Source: Nereocystis luetkeana (Eukaryota; Sar; Phaeophyceae; Laminariales; Laminariaceae). Taken from it: a stretch of DNA of 64,000 nt. The first letter of the stretch is position 1. Every line of letters begins with the position of its first letter. A program made the position numbers and the translations under genes. Under the pieces are notes generated by a model, which was given only the letters and a program-made list of their open reading frames with translations, did no database searches and was not told the origin of the DNA. Location of the stretch: NCBI GenBank assembly GCA_031213475.1, contig JARUPZ010000017.1, positions 4,274,849 to 4,338,848 of the forward strand, read 5' to 3'. Of the stretch, positions 43,001 through 53,200 are shown one piece after another.

Positions 43001-46000
43001 GTTGTGAGGGGACTGGGAAATTCGTTATGGGGCAAAGCTGGCCGTATTTTTTGCCTCGGGCGTGCAGTGGTCGTTTGATTTTCACGAGCATCGTTCATCC
43101 ACACTATCTATGCACAAGCATGTGTAGAGCGAACCGAAGAGAGGAGCTACAGAAATCCTTGGTCGGCCGAGCCGGGTGGACCGGGAAAAGCTTGGTATGT
43201 ATACCGGACTTTTCTCTCCGGCCCAGTCGGGTGCTACCTTAGGCTCAGAAGAAGCACGTGTTGGCTAGACTGTCACTGGGACTGACGGTGGCCCCTGAAC
43301 CGAGGACGCGTTATACCCTAGACATAGGACGTTTCCGCTACTTTGTTTTCTAACCGACTGGGTTTCCTACCTCAAAGTCGTCGGAATGCCAATTTTGTTT
43401 AGAAAACCGACTTTTTTTGTATAGTTGGGCCATGGGACTATTTATCGGCATGCAATTAGGTTTTAGCTGTCAATTTTCGGGTGAGGTATATAGATTCTTA
43501 AGTGAGGAGCCTTTTACAATTCAGGGTGTTCAAACCTCTATCGGAGAGCGCCTCCTTATACTATACCAACGGAGGAATTACCCAATAGGGCATGCCTCGG
43601 TGTCCATACAATTTTTGTGTACAATACGTTTGAAACAACACGTACGATAGGCCGAGGTAAGGCGTCCGTTTTTCTCGGAAACAATGTTTGGGAGGTGTTT
43701 CATCATATATATATAATTTCTCGAACTATAAGCCTAAGCAAATGTCTGAGGCACCTCCACCGTAACATATGCTCTTCACCAATGACGGGCACACCTTACC
43801 TGTCACTCCCCCCCCCCCCCCCCCCTCCACCAACGATCTCACAAGGGGCCGAAGTCTTCCCCACAAGCGATTGGTAGTAGGATGCAGCTCATATTTTGTG
43901 TGACTCACTGAATACCCCACGGCGCCCCGTGCTTGATGCAACCATTGTCTGCCTGGGCGGTGAATTCGCGACATTCTCCGTCCCAGCAGTAGTAGGGGTG
44001 CGAAGGTTTGTGGTCTTCCGACTGCGCCCGTGCTTCACAATGACTACAGTCCCCACATTCCTGCCCATCCCGACCCCTCCACCCTCGTTCCTCTCGGGCT
44101 ACTTCTCTTGTCCCCGTAAAAATTTCATATAAACACGCCGTTCTACGCACTTGCCCCACCCGACTCCTTCCTCTGTCACAGGGTGCCTGCGTCGTCTGCT
44201 CGGGCAAGGTGCAGTCCACCACCACCACCACCACCACCACCACCACCACCACCGCCACCACGGACAGTCCGACCTCTTCTCCGTTTGTGTCATCGTCCGA
44301 GGACACCCCGGCGCCGTTCGGCCTCTTCCCGAAAACACCGGCCCCCTTCGTGCAGGCGGCGTTGACGATTACTCCCACCCCCAGCGGAGGAACGTTAGTC
44401 GACACCCCCTCTCCCATCCCAGACGCTTCGGTTAACAACCCTGCCCCCATCACAGAGGCGTCGCTCAACACCCCCGCCCCCTTTGCGGAAACGTCGGTGG
44501 CCACCCCCGCCCCGGTCACTTCGCGCGGTGGCCGTTCCCCCGTCGCTCAGGAATCGCCCGAAACCCCCGCCCCCATCACAGATGCTTCGATCGACACCCT
44601 GGCCCCCATCGCCGAATCGTTGGTGGAAACCCCAGCTCCCGTCACAGTAACGTCGGTCGAGGACACCCGGGCTCCTATCACCGAAGCTTTGGTGGCAACC
44701 CCCGCTCCCATCGCAGACACTTCGCGCGGAGCCCGGGGCCCCATCGCACAGGCGTCTCCCGACACCCCTGCTCCTGTAGCACAGGGTTTGCCAGACACCC
44801 CTGCTCCCATTACGAACGTGGAAACCCTGGCTCCCATCGGGATAGCCCCGCGCAACACCTCTGCCCCCATCACAGAAACGTCGGTCGGCACTGCTTCTCC
44901 AATCACAGAGGCGGAGGAGCCCAACGGCCCCTCCGCTTCGACCCCCACCCCCACAGCAACAGAAGAGGTTTCAACCGATGGCTCCGCTACCGCCCCACCG
45001 ACACCAATGGTGACGATGGCCAACACCACCATCACCACCACCAGCGGCAGCAGCAGCAGCATCAACATCAACAACGACAACAGCACAAGCAGCGGCAGCA
45101 GCAACAGCAGCAGCAGCAGCAGCAGCAGCGTCTCCGGACAGGGTTCTAGCGCGGGCAGGCTTGAGGACGCCAACGATCCCGCGGACTGCGGGTGCGATGA
45201 CAATTTGTCGGCCGCCGGCGCTGTGGTTCTAGCGTCCCAGGGGAAGATCTTGGTGTGCGACCCCACCTGCACCGACGGCAGCGATCTCGTCTGGGGTGAG
45301 CTTGTCAGATGAATTGTACGGTGTTGGTGTTCCTGGATGGTTACTTTTTTTCTCTCCTGAGGTGCTCTAAGTATATACCCCACCAATTCTCGCTTTCGAC
45401 AGCCTGGTTTATGCGGTGGAACCCGCTGAGCAATCGCAGGGTCCAAAATATAATTGGTATCCAACGAGTAGCATCAATATTGTGAACCACGGTCATCGCG
45501 TGGTCAAATTTGGTATCTGATAAGAAATACGAAATATTGTAAGCCACGATCAGGGATTTGACAATATTGTGTCGAGTCTCTCTGGCAGAGGCGCCCATTT
45601 CGTCACTCATATGTTGGCCAAACGGTGCTACTGCGATCGTATGACACGCATGTCATGTTTGTTATTTACGGGGGACGGGCAATGCCACCACAGGTGGCGT
45701 TGTCTAACTTTCTGAGCAGTTCTCACACGAGCAGCTCAACTATCTTACCCCTATGTCTTCGAATAGTGTTTCGTTTGTTCTATAAACCCGAGCAACGTTG
45801 TTTTGCGCTGGCGCTAAGAGAAAGACGCACCGGGTAGGCCAATCATCGTACCAGACTGTAGGTTGCTCGCTGGAGGAGCTAAACCAGCCACACGCCCATG
45901 AGCTATAAGCTACCGTGGCGTTTTTCTCTTTTTGACACAGCCTACTGTTACATAACTAGTTGCAGACGTAGCTGTGTAAGGTGCTCGCGGCCCAGGGGGG

Positions 46001-46924
46001 GGCGTGTTTTGTGCCACCCTCTCTTAACTGAACGGTATCGACCTGGTCTGGGGGCAGACGAGTGTGTACGTTCGCGGGTGTTTTCGCAGGGGCTACTTTC
46101 TTCCTAATCTCTCACATGATTTTAAGGCTACTACAACTTTGAATGAATGTGGTTACAGTTTGCAGCAGATGCGTCCTAGGATAGAGGTAGCACACTCCCG
46201 ATTGAATGTTTTTGAATGACGGGGGTCCTTAACCCAAAGTCGTCGGAATATGCCAGTTTTTCTTCACAAAATGACGTGGTTGTATAACTGGGCGAGGGGA
46301 TCATTCATCGGGGGTGCAATTTGATTTTTTGCTGAATTTAGTTTTCGGGTGAGGTGTGGGGTTCCTCTGGAACCCCAGGAAACTATGAGTGAACCCGTAT
46401 GGTAGAACGCCTCAGTAGTAAGAGACTTAATAAGGAGGATGGGGGGTGAGGATGGAGATGAGGGGCGGTGGTGTATCAGGCTAGTGGGTGTGAAGCAACC
46501 CGCGGCAGGGTTCTTTGCGTTTGGCCTCTTGTTCGATGTGGGGTTCGACGTGCTGCTCCGAACGAACCCGGGGGCTCCACGAGTTCTTGGTAACAGCCGC
46601 GCTGTACCTTTCCATACAAGCACGCTGACACCTATCCTTCTGCCTCTCCTAGCCCTTCATAAACCCCCGCGCCAACTCTTCACGCCAACAAGCTCCGCCC
46701 CCCCCCTTCAGCCGACCCTGCCCCCCCCCGCCGACCCTCGTCCCGTCGCCCTCCCCATAGGCGTGATGAACTGCAACTACTTCGCCTTGGGGCAGAACTG
46801 CCGGGCGTGCGCTGAAATCTGCAACATAGCCGACGACGGAATCTGGCTGGACGATGAAGGGGCGTTCTGTAAACCCTGTTCTGCCATCATCTCAGAGGAG
46901 CCCATCACCGTGCCCGTCCCCTGA
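37051..46924 (+). CDS. Gene A: secreted Cys-rich, mucin-like protein, four exons
   Basis: Exons 37051-37223, 42204-42351, 44182-45295, 46761-46924 (GT-AG, phases 2, 0, 1), giving 532 aa. Exon 1 encodes a signal peptide (MRAHIATLAVALGLVYCTNA) and an acidic segment with CC. Exon 2 holds a 5-Cys module (W..VKCNFGPG, then DGCRFCRESC). Exon 3 opens with CVVC, continues with poly-Thr and about 16 TPAPI-like repeats (mucin-like, likely O-glycosylated), and ends with CGC and ILVCDPTC. Exon 4 holds a 6-Cys module (MNCNYF, CRACAEIC, WLDDEGAFCKPC) and stop. Exons 2-4 match gene B in phase and all 17 cysteines, which supports the model. Exon 1 is joined on phase only across a 5-kb intron. Unspliced, exon 1 would end as a 66-aa secreted peptide, and other short downstream exons are possible. 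No known family recognised; probably wall or surface protein. Confidence 0.75.
37224..39064. other. First part of gene A intron 1
   Basis: No repeats identified. Just downstream of exon 1, AGs at 37311-37312 and 37319-37320 would allow a short 89-97 bp intron and alternative C-termini, one of them Cys-rich (CCFSCSYISH). Confidence 0.4.
39065..39177 (+). mobile_element. MITE-A copy in gene A intron 1
   Basis: AATTACGGGAGACCATAGT to ACTATGGTCACCCGTAAT with an AT-rich centre in the same order as the 4788 copy. Confidence 0.85.
39594..39695. mobile_element. MITE-B copy, diverged
   Basis: TCTTTTAGAGCCAGCCGCAG, GTCAGTCCCG, GAGTGGTTTGCCCCC and CGGTACTGC follow the MITE-B order with small insertions. 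Confidence 0.7.
40108..40349 (+). mobile_element. MITE-C copy
   Basis: Inverted ends GTTCTACGATAGAGGT and ACCTCTATCGTAGAAC. The centre carries TTCCGCTAT, ACGGGGTTCCTTGACC, a T/A-rich middle, GGTATGGAGCTCC and GTGAGGA. A remnant end lies between this and the next copy (40350-40376). Non-coding. Confidence 0.85.
40381..40614 (+). mobile_element. MITE-C copy, head-to-tail with the previous one
   Basis: CCGTTCTACGATAGAGGTAG to TGAACCTCTATCGTAGAACG. Same internal blocks as the 40108 copy. Confidence 0.85.
42371..42606 (+). mobile_element. MITE-C copy in gene A intron 2, right end lost
   Basis: GCGCGTTCGACGAAATAGGT, TAGCACATTTCCGCTA, GACGGGGCTCCTTGACCC and GAGGTATGGAGCTCCTCAAG. Begins about 20 bp after the exon 2 donor. 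Confidence 0.8.
43306..43552 (+). mobile_element. MITE-C copy, diverged, in gene A intron 2
   Basis: GACGCGTTATACCCTAGACA, TTTCCGCTACTTTG, AAAGTCGTCGGAATGCC, GGGCCATGGGACTATT and AACCTCTATCGGAGAGCG. Confidence 0.75.
43870..44050 (-). repeat. REP-D copy, reverse, in gene A intron 2
   Basis: GTAGGATGCAGCTCATA, GTGCTTGATGCAACCATTGT, CTGCCTGGGCGGTGAA and TCCGTCCCAGCAGTAG parallel REP-D. A C tract of about 18 lies just before it (43808-43826). Confidence 0.6.
44209..44935 (+). repeat. Coding Thr/TPAP repeat array in gene A exon 3
   Basis: A CAC trinucleotide run (44218-44252) encodes Thr, followed by about 16 imperfect 30-45 bp units with ACCCC-GCYCCCATC that encode (N/D/E)TPAPI(T/A). Gene B has only two or three such units, so the array expanded in A or shrank in B. 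Confidence 0.85.
46171..46412 (+). mobile_element. MITE-C copy in gene A intron 3
   Basis: GCGTCCTAGGATAGAGGTAG, GAATGACGGGGGTCCTTAAC, CAAAGTCGTCGGAATA, GGGTGAGGTGTGGGG and GTGAACCCGTATGGTAGAAC. Confidence 0.8.
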
Positions 46925-49484
46925 AGTGGGAGTCGGGATCCGAGAATATCGGGTAGGGGGGTCGTATTCCTTCAAGCACTGCGCCGTCATGGCGTGGGAA
47001 ACCCGCCTGCCCCCTCCTCCTCCTGAAATGCGAAAATAAAAGAGGGGATACCGTGGATGGGGGGAGGGGAGGGGATATTTTCTCCGCGGACAGCACCGCC
47101 ATCCCATGGGAAACCCGTTGCCATGATATCATCCTGAATAGGTCATAAAAAGGGGATGCCTCTGAGGTAGGGGGTAGGGGGTCCCTCCTTCAAGCGCTGC
47201 GCCGGCATTCCATAGAAGACCCGTAGACCCCTCACCATCACCGACTCCAGAAACCAAAATCAGGGAGGGAGCGATTTAGGGGGGGGGGAGGCTCTTTTGC
47301 TCCAGCCCTGCCCTACCATCCCCCTTGAGACCCATCACCACCTCCGCTCCGTGTGAGGTAAAAATGCAGCTAGGAGTCTGGGGGGGGGGGGGTGGGGGGG
47401 TTCCCTGCGCCTGGCCCGGCTCATTGCTTGATCTCGGAGGTTGACGCTACGGGAAGGTGGTTCGTCCCGGCTTGGCCTATAGCAAATAGTCCAGTGGAAC
47501 ACGCTTCCGACGTTTTGAGGGGAAGGGGGGGGGGGGGGGGGAGAGCACGGCTCGACTTATTGCGGGGTGGGGCTTATTGATACCCCGTGATGAATTTCCG
47601 TCGGTAGATTACCAAGGGGCCAGAAATGCACCACATTCTGGGCTTCATCGTTTTTTCTTCCACACCCTGCTCACGTATCGATCATTCCCGATCCTCGGTC
47701 TGAGACGTTTATACTATACTTGAGTATGGGCGGTTCGGTGAAACGTGTGTTGTGCGGTTTAGTAGGCACAGGAGGTGACAGGAAGGTGGCCGGAAGCGAG
47801 CAAGGGCAGACCCCCTCCCCCCCTTGATTGCGCCATGTTGAACCTGAACTCCCGGAATTGGTTGGGCTATTTTTTTTTCTCTCTCTCTCTCTCCCAACAG
47901 GAATTGTAGGCAAGTGCCTCGTGCATTTCATGCCTTCATTATTTGTCTCAGCTGTTGCTTTCGGCTTTTATCGTTTTATGTAGTTCTCACTGTGCCAAGT
48001 GCTAGATTTTGTAGTCTGGTTTTATTTTCTGACAGGAGGAGAGAGAGGGCGGCCGGGGAGGATGAGAACGACGAGTGGGTGGGACTCGGGGGGGGGGGGG
48101 AGAAGGGGCACGGTATATTGTCATCAGAATTATGCTTCGCTAAAGTATTACATAAGGTATATTTTTCCATTTGATGCATTATAGAATTTATCGAGAGGAA
48201 ACAGAAGGTACATGTAATATACAAACAACTAGGCTACTTCGGATATGACGTGGTTTTGTAAATTTCGGTTAGGAATTGTATTTTTGGAGACGAAACCCGT
48301 ACCTTTACGCGGAATGAATCAAACCTTGGAATGGTGCACGGGATAGTCGCGGCCGCAGACAAGAAGCGCGTTCGGTAGTAGTACCGGAAGTCAACCCCTT
48401 TCGGCGGCTCCGCCCGGGGAGTTGTTCTTCTTCTCTGCTCGTTGGGAAATCGATCGACTCGTGGCGACTCCCTTGGCGTGGAAAAGGGCCCTGCAAGTGC
48501 CGCATTGGTTTTACACAGTGCAGCGGTCGGTTGTCGCGCTCTTCAGGGTGCACTGCGGGGTGAGGGGGGGGTACTCATCATATAATGTAACGGGTCGAGG
48601 CGGGGTAAACGCGGACAGACACAGGAGAGGGGAGGGCGCATGTCAAGGCAGATAGGTGGGAGGGGGGTCGTGTACTGCTGCTCGTGCACGATACTACGTA
48701 GTAAAATGGAATGGTGTACGACGATGGTGTACTAGGTACACGTCTCTGTGTGTGTTCTGGCTTTGAACGGTGTCGGAGTTGCGTGTGTATCTGGTACCAG
48801 GCAGTTGGCTCCGGCACAAGTTTTTGGATACTGCAAGGGAAGCGGTTTTGCTTCTAAGTAGACATGTGGTACACATTGGGGCGCATGAAAAAACAACTAC
48901 AGTGTAGTTTCCTGCGTGGGAGGTGGTTTGTGGTTGTCAAGTGGGTACCAGAAAGACTTACTGAAGTGGTACGGGTACGCGTTCGGCAAGAAGACTTCCT
49001 CGATGATATTGTTAGGGTCTGTCTTATGATGCGGGTCACGTATATACGAGGTGTGTAGTTCCCTGCGCGCGGAAGGCAAACGTGCCTTTCTTTCTATGAC
49101 TTCCACTATGGGAGTGCTAGTTTACATTTAATTCACGGGTAAAACCACAGGTCAACATACCAACAGCGCAGCTCAAGCAAGCAGCACCAGCACCAGCCCT
49201 TCACCCTTGATGACCGACGAGCACATTCTTTCATATCCCCGCATGCCATACGCACAAGCGGCTGATCAAACGTCGACCGAAAGCACGCCAGGACAGTCAA
49301 TCGCGTCGCCGCACGTTACCAATATCGGTTGGAATGCCGCGGAAACAAATGTCAAGATGCGGGGCAATCGTTCTGCATGCCGTTCCGTGTACTTGGCCGA
49401 ACCGGTGAAGCATCGCTTTTTATTCGAAGAGATTATGCCACTATATTAGTAACATAGTAGCTGGTATTGATCCTTCTCTCTCCT
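46925..49484. other. Gene A 3' flank: degenerate tandem G-rich blocks, no gene
   Basis: Blocks with CCTTCAAGCACTGCGCCGTC, TGGCGTGGGAAACCC and a G-rich stretch recur with decay at about 46970-47040, 47085-47130, 47185-47230 and 47290-47335. G tracts at 47382 and 47525 follow. From 47600 to 49480 nothing is recognised apart from a CT run at 47877-47893. Confidence 0.5.
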
Positions 49485-49487
49485 AAA

Positions 49488-49782
49488 TAGTAGTAGTCGT
49501 AAGTCGAATCCTGCCTCACTTAAACGGGGCTTACTCCACCCTTACACTGCCACGGTGCCGGCCTTGTACGTTCATCGCGGGAAGAGTCGAACACCTTCTT
49601 CCCTCGACGACTCGAGACGAACTCGACTGCGCCTACCCGCTCTACAAGGGGCGCTCTCGACAGTTGCTACTCATCAGAGATTGTACACTCCTCCGTACTA
49701 TTCGTGTACGGAGACTCGGATCCTCCACCTTCACAATTAATTATTGCACTCGCGGTCTACCAACTAGACCACGGGGGTGACC
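49488..49782 (-). mobile_element. SINE copy, reverse, older
   Basis: On the - strand: a head GTGGTCTAGTTGGTAGACCG (A box-like), GGATCCGAGTCTCCG (weak B box), then GAGAGCGCCCCTTGTAGAGC, GTCGTCGAGGGAAGAAGG and CGGCACCGTGGCAGTG, which correspond in order to the body of the 12.2/33.5-kb SINEs. More diverged than those two. Confidence 0.65.
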
Positions 49783-49810
49783 GGACAGCGCAAGAGTGGT
49801 TCCGTTGAAA

Positions 49811-49838
49811 CCTGTTTTTTTTTTTTTTTTTTTTTTAA
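49811..49838. repeat. T homopolymer
   Basis: About 22-28 consecutive T. Nothing recognised between it and 50322 apart from short AT-rich sequence. Confidence 0.7.
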
Positions 49839-50322
49839 AATCTGACAGTGAGTGGGCGTCATGGACGAGCTTCACTGTCCATCACTCATGGTTTTTGAAT
49901 TTCCCAGAAAGAAGCTCAAACTGTCATCACCAGTAGTAGTACGCTTGTTTTACCTACAGCGGTACGAAGTAGTACACGTTTAACTTTCCCAGGAAGAAAA
50001 AACACATGTTTTTTTTTGTAGGTACGTATAGTATCCCACATTTTTTCTGGCGTTTGTCTTCGGATCATCACGCCTACTACTACTGCTGCTGTAGCGAGAG
50101 CATCCCCCCAAGAAGTCATTCATAGATGAACCCATGCTATGCTGCGATAGGGGGCTCCTCACTCGATTATTGCCAGTCAGTATATATCGCCTAAAACCAC
50201 CTACTTACTACCAAAAAACGGGAACTCTTAATAATATCGCCCAAAAACCGCCTTGTACGCTTCATAATAGCCCTTCTATTATAGGACTGCGGCCCTCTTG
50301 TGTGTAGGAAACAAACAAAAGA

Positions 50323-50431
50323 CGCGTTCTACGAAAGAGGTAACACATTTCCGCTATAACGGTTTCTGAATGACGGGATTCCTCAACCCAAAATCGGCAA
50401 AATTGTTGTTGTTGTTTCAAAACAGAGGCGT
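50323..50431 (+). mobile_element. MITE-C, left half
   Basis: GACGCGTTCTACGAAAGAGG, ACACATTTCCGCTATAACGG, TGAATGACGGGATTCCTCAA. The element stops where a reverse copy begins. Confidence 0.75.
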
Positions 50432-50767
50432 TTTACGATATAGGTTCACCATAGTTTTTCTGATGCTCCTCACTTAACCCCTTAGGGACCGCAGTCCCGT
50501 TTTGGGGACGAAATACTTGAAATTTGACTGGTCTGTCCCCAAAACGGGACTGCGGTTCTAAAGGGGCTAAAGCTCCATACCTCACCCGAAAACTGACTTG
50601 AGCCAAAACCAACTTGGATCCCGATGAATGATCCCATGGCCCAATTATACAAAATCGTCATGTTTCGGAACAAGACTGGCATTCCGACGGTTTTTAGGTT
50701 AAAGAACCCTGCAATGCAGAAAAACAAATAGCAGAAATGTGCTACCGTCTATCGTATATAGAACGCG
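50428..50767 (-). mobile_element. MITE-C copy, reverse, interrupted by MITE-B
   Basis: GAGGCGTTTTACGATATAGG to CCGTCTATCGTATATAGAAC with internal blocks in reverse order. The insertion sits between TGCTCCTCACTT and AGCTCCATACCTCACC, which are adjacent in uninterrupted copies. Confidence 0.85.
50475..50571. mobile_element. MITE-B copy nested in MITE-C
   Basis: AACCCCTTAGGGACCGCAGT to CTGCGGTTCTAAAGGGGCTAA (split: CTGCGGTTCTAAAGG, GGCTAA). Flanked by TTA/TAA, compatible with a 2-3 bp target duplication. Confidence 0.85.
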
Positions 50768-51488
50768 TTATGAGTGATCCATGTTGAAGATCATGCTGCA
50801 CACTGTCGGATGGCAAGAGAAATAATAATATAGAACGCGTCAATATTTGTATAGAAAAGGGCCACGCCTATCGTGGTACCCATCTATGGCCGCCACAGGT
50901 GTCGCCCCATACCCCCCACCGGCTCTTGCCTGTATTGTTGGACCCCCCTGGACGGAGTTAGACAACGATATGATACGTTCGTCGTCAGATTAAGGCCTAT
51001 GCGCTCCTCATCTTCACACGCCTAAAGTAGAAGTTTAAAATAGTTCAGTATTCCCACTGTTAATAGTCAAAACGTGTTCTTCGATTTTCTCGCGCTATCA
51101 TCGCAAAGTGCTTGTGCACACTAAAACTGACACGACCTTGACCCGATCGTAACGTTGAAGCTACTGGGGGTCGGCAATAATAGGTACCTACCAACAGCGA
51201 ACTATTTACTCCTAGAGGCCTACTAAGAGAGGCCTACCAGCAGGGGGGGCTGCTGCACCTTACAGTAGGGACCTACTACTGTTGGGGGCGTATTGCAGTA
51301 GTAATAGGGGCATATCATGCTGCAGTAACAACGGCCTACTGCTACTGGGATGTTGACCTACTAAAAGAGACCGTTGCATGTCTACTGGGAGTTGCTTGCC
51401 GTAGGCTACACACCGGCTGATGGAAACCTCCTGTACGTACAGTAGGTGGATCCACTACTCAACTGGCGACGTGAAAAATGGGCTCTAT
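50768..51488. other. No gene seen
   Basis: Contains repeated GCCTACTACTGTTGGG-like and CTACTGGGA phrases at 51180-51400 (a degenerate tandem repeat), otherwise nothing. Confidence 0.45.
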
Positions 51489-51980
51489 CTACCAACATGG
51501 GTCTACTATTACGGGGGTCCTCAGCAAATAGGACCAAATATTGTATGTAATAATAATAGCGAAATATAAAGCTTTTCGTGTGTACCGTAGGTGCCATTTG
51601 ATATGGTCCCCCGTCAAAATAGGGACCCGCACGCAAGGAGCTACAGTTTTGTGGACTAATAGGGACCAGGCCGTGTTTCGCACAAGAAGATGTGTCGCTT
51701 GCGCGGTTGTTTCAACGGTTTGTCGCACGTATGTCGGTAAACGCTGCTTCTTTCGCTCTAATTGTTGTCCGAATTCGAAGGGCTGTACAGCGGTCGATAT
51801 CGGCTCCACAATGAGGCACGATGTGAGAGACGTGACCGCCTCCGTGACGGCATGAAAGGGCACAGCATGACTGCTAGGAGAGGTTGCACGAATCTGGAGA
51901 AGCCTTTCTCGAAGCACTTCAGAGCCGGAGGGCTTGGACACAGACTCCGAAGCATTATAGGCGGCGTCTGTCACAGACAT
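51489..51980 (-). CDS. Possible small gene ending in a MITE-A
   Basis: A 163-codon frame with ATG at 51978-51980. A TATA-like CTATATATAG lies at 52025-52034, about 45 bp upstream. The N-terminal two thirds have mixed, protein-like composition (for example ESVSKPSGSEVLRERLLQIR). The last 40 or so codons lie inside the MITE-A at 51507-51621, so the C-terminus would be transposon-derived or the frame is not coding. No domain recognised. Confidence 0.25.
   Translation of the reverse strand: MSVTDAAYNASESVSKPSGSEVLRERLLQIRATSPSSHAVPFHAVTEAVTSLTSCLIVEPISTAVQPFEFGQQLERKKQRLPTYVRQTVETTAQATHLLVRNTAWSLLVHKTVAPCVRVPILTGDHIKWHLRYTRKALYFAIIITYNIWSYLLRTPVIVDPCW
51507..51621 (+). mobile_element. MITE-A copy
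   Basis: TATTACGGGGGTCCTCAGC to TATGGTCCCCCGTCAAAATA; centre with AATATTGTATG and GTGTACCGTAGG in the same order as the 4788 copy. Confidence 0.8.
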
Positions 51981-52942
51981 GCAAGACCAGCCATAAGTAA
52001 GTAAGTGTCAACACCCGACAATGACTATATATAGCAACAACGACAACAACAACACTCAGATGATAAGCGCAGGGTTGCTTCGAAGTACCGTATACGTAGT
52101 GTGTTCTTGTTTCGGTACGATTGGTGTGTACAGCTGTATACCGTGACATTCGTTGTGAACGCCCCCCACGGCGCCTACACATATTATTTGGCGAAAACTA
52201 ATGCCCCGTGGCGTGAACAGAGGTAGGGGGGTGACAAATTTCCCCAAAGAACTAAATAATACGCCGGGACGCGATTTGAAGTTGATGGGAACGTTTTGAA
52301 TGTGAGCAAGCAAAACAGCGACCGGCAGCAAGGGCAACGGCTACACCAGCAGTTATATCAACACTGTTGCCGAAATGAACGCTCTGGACTCATGGAAACC
52401 CCCCTGTTGGATGTGGCCAAACAAACGGCTTGAACACTACCACCCCGGGGCGAACCCAAATCTAGAGGGGGCGGAAAAAGCAAAAGAACAACAATCTAGG
52501 CCGGGTCGTTCTCCTAGTGCTTGTATACACATCCCGGTTGTTTTGTGTCAAGGGGGGGGGGGGGGGGGGGGCGGGGGTGTTGACAGGGCCCGAGGCATTC
52601 ACAGAGGATTTTACGATACAACCACACGAACAGTGAAGCAAGACGAACCCCACAGGCTCACAACTTTGCGTCAAGACTTGCTACTTCGTTTCTAACGTTT
52701 TCGATATATGATATTGAATACAAAGGGGGTTTCGAGGCTGCGGACTGACACCCGCCGGTGCCCTCCGCGCACGTCCGTAATGAATGGCTGAAGGCGTACG
52801 GGTATGCAACTCGAGGCTGTTATTATTAGTGCGACACAGTACCGCCAAGGTGTGCATTCTTAAAAAACTATTTCGAGTGAAAATAAAGAAAACGCTGGAA
52901 ACAAAAGGAAAAACAATATTTCCATCCGTCTTCGGGCGCAGA
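51981..52942. other. No gene seen
   Basis: A G tract of about 20 at 52551-52570. No credible ORF. Confidence 0.45.
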
Positions 52943-53200
52943 GGCGTTCTACGTTAGAAGTTCACCCTCAAATTTCCGAGGCTCCTCACCTTAGGAGCTC
53001 CTGACTTCATCCGAAGAATGACCTCAGCAAAAAAAAACAATTTGCTTCCCGATGAAAACTCCCATGGCCCCAAGTATACAAAACGCCATTTATTTTTCGA
53101 AACAAGATTGACATTCCGACGATTTTGGGTTAAGTAGTGCCGTCATTCAGAAACAAAAAAGCTAGCGGGAAAGCGCTACCTCTATCTATCGTAGAGCGCG
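52943..53200 (-). mobile_element. MITE-C copy, reverse
   Basis: GGCGTTCTACGTTAGAAGTT, GAGGCTCCTCACCTTAGGAG, CCCATGGCCCCAAGTATAC, ACATTCCGACGATTTTGGGT and CTATCTATCGTAGAGCGCG. Confidence 0.85.

Noticed and set aside
44547-45464. 305-codon - strand ORF opposite gene A exon 3
   Set aside because: It is the complement of the TPAP repeats and is not conserved opposite gene B exon 3.
49488-49782. Possible tRNA gene on the - strand near 49.78 kb
   Set aside because: Only an A-box-like head fits; no cloverleaf closes, and the downstream body matches the SINEs.
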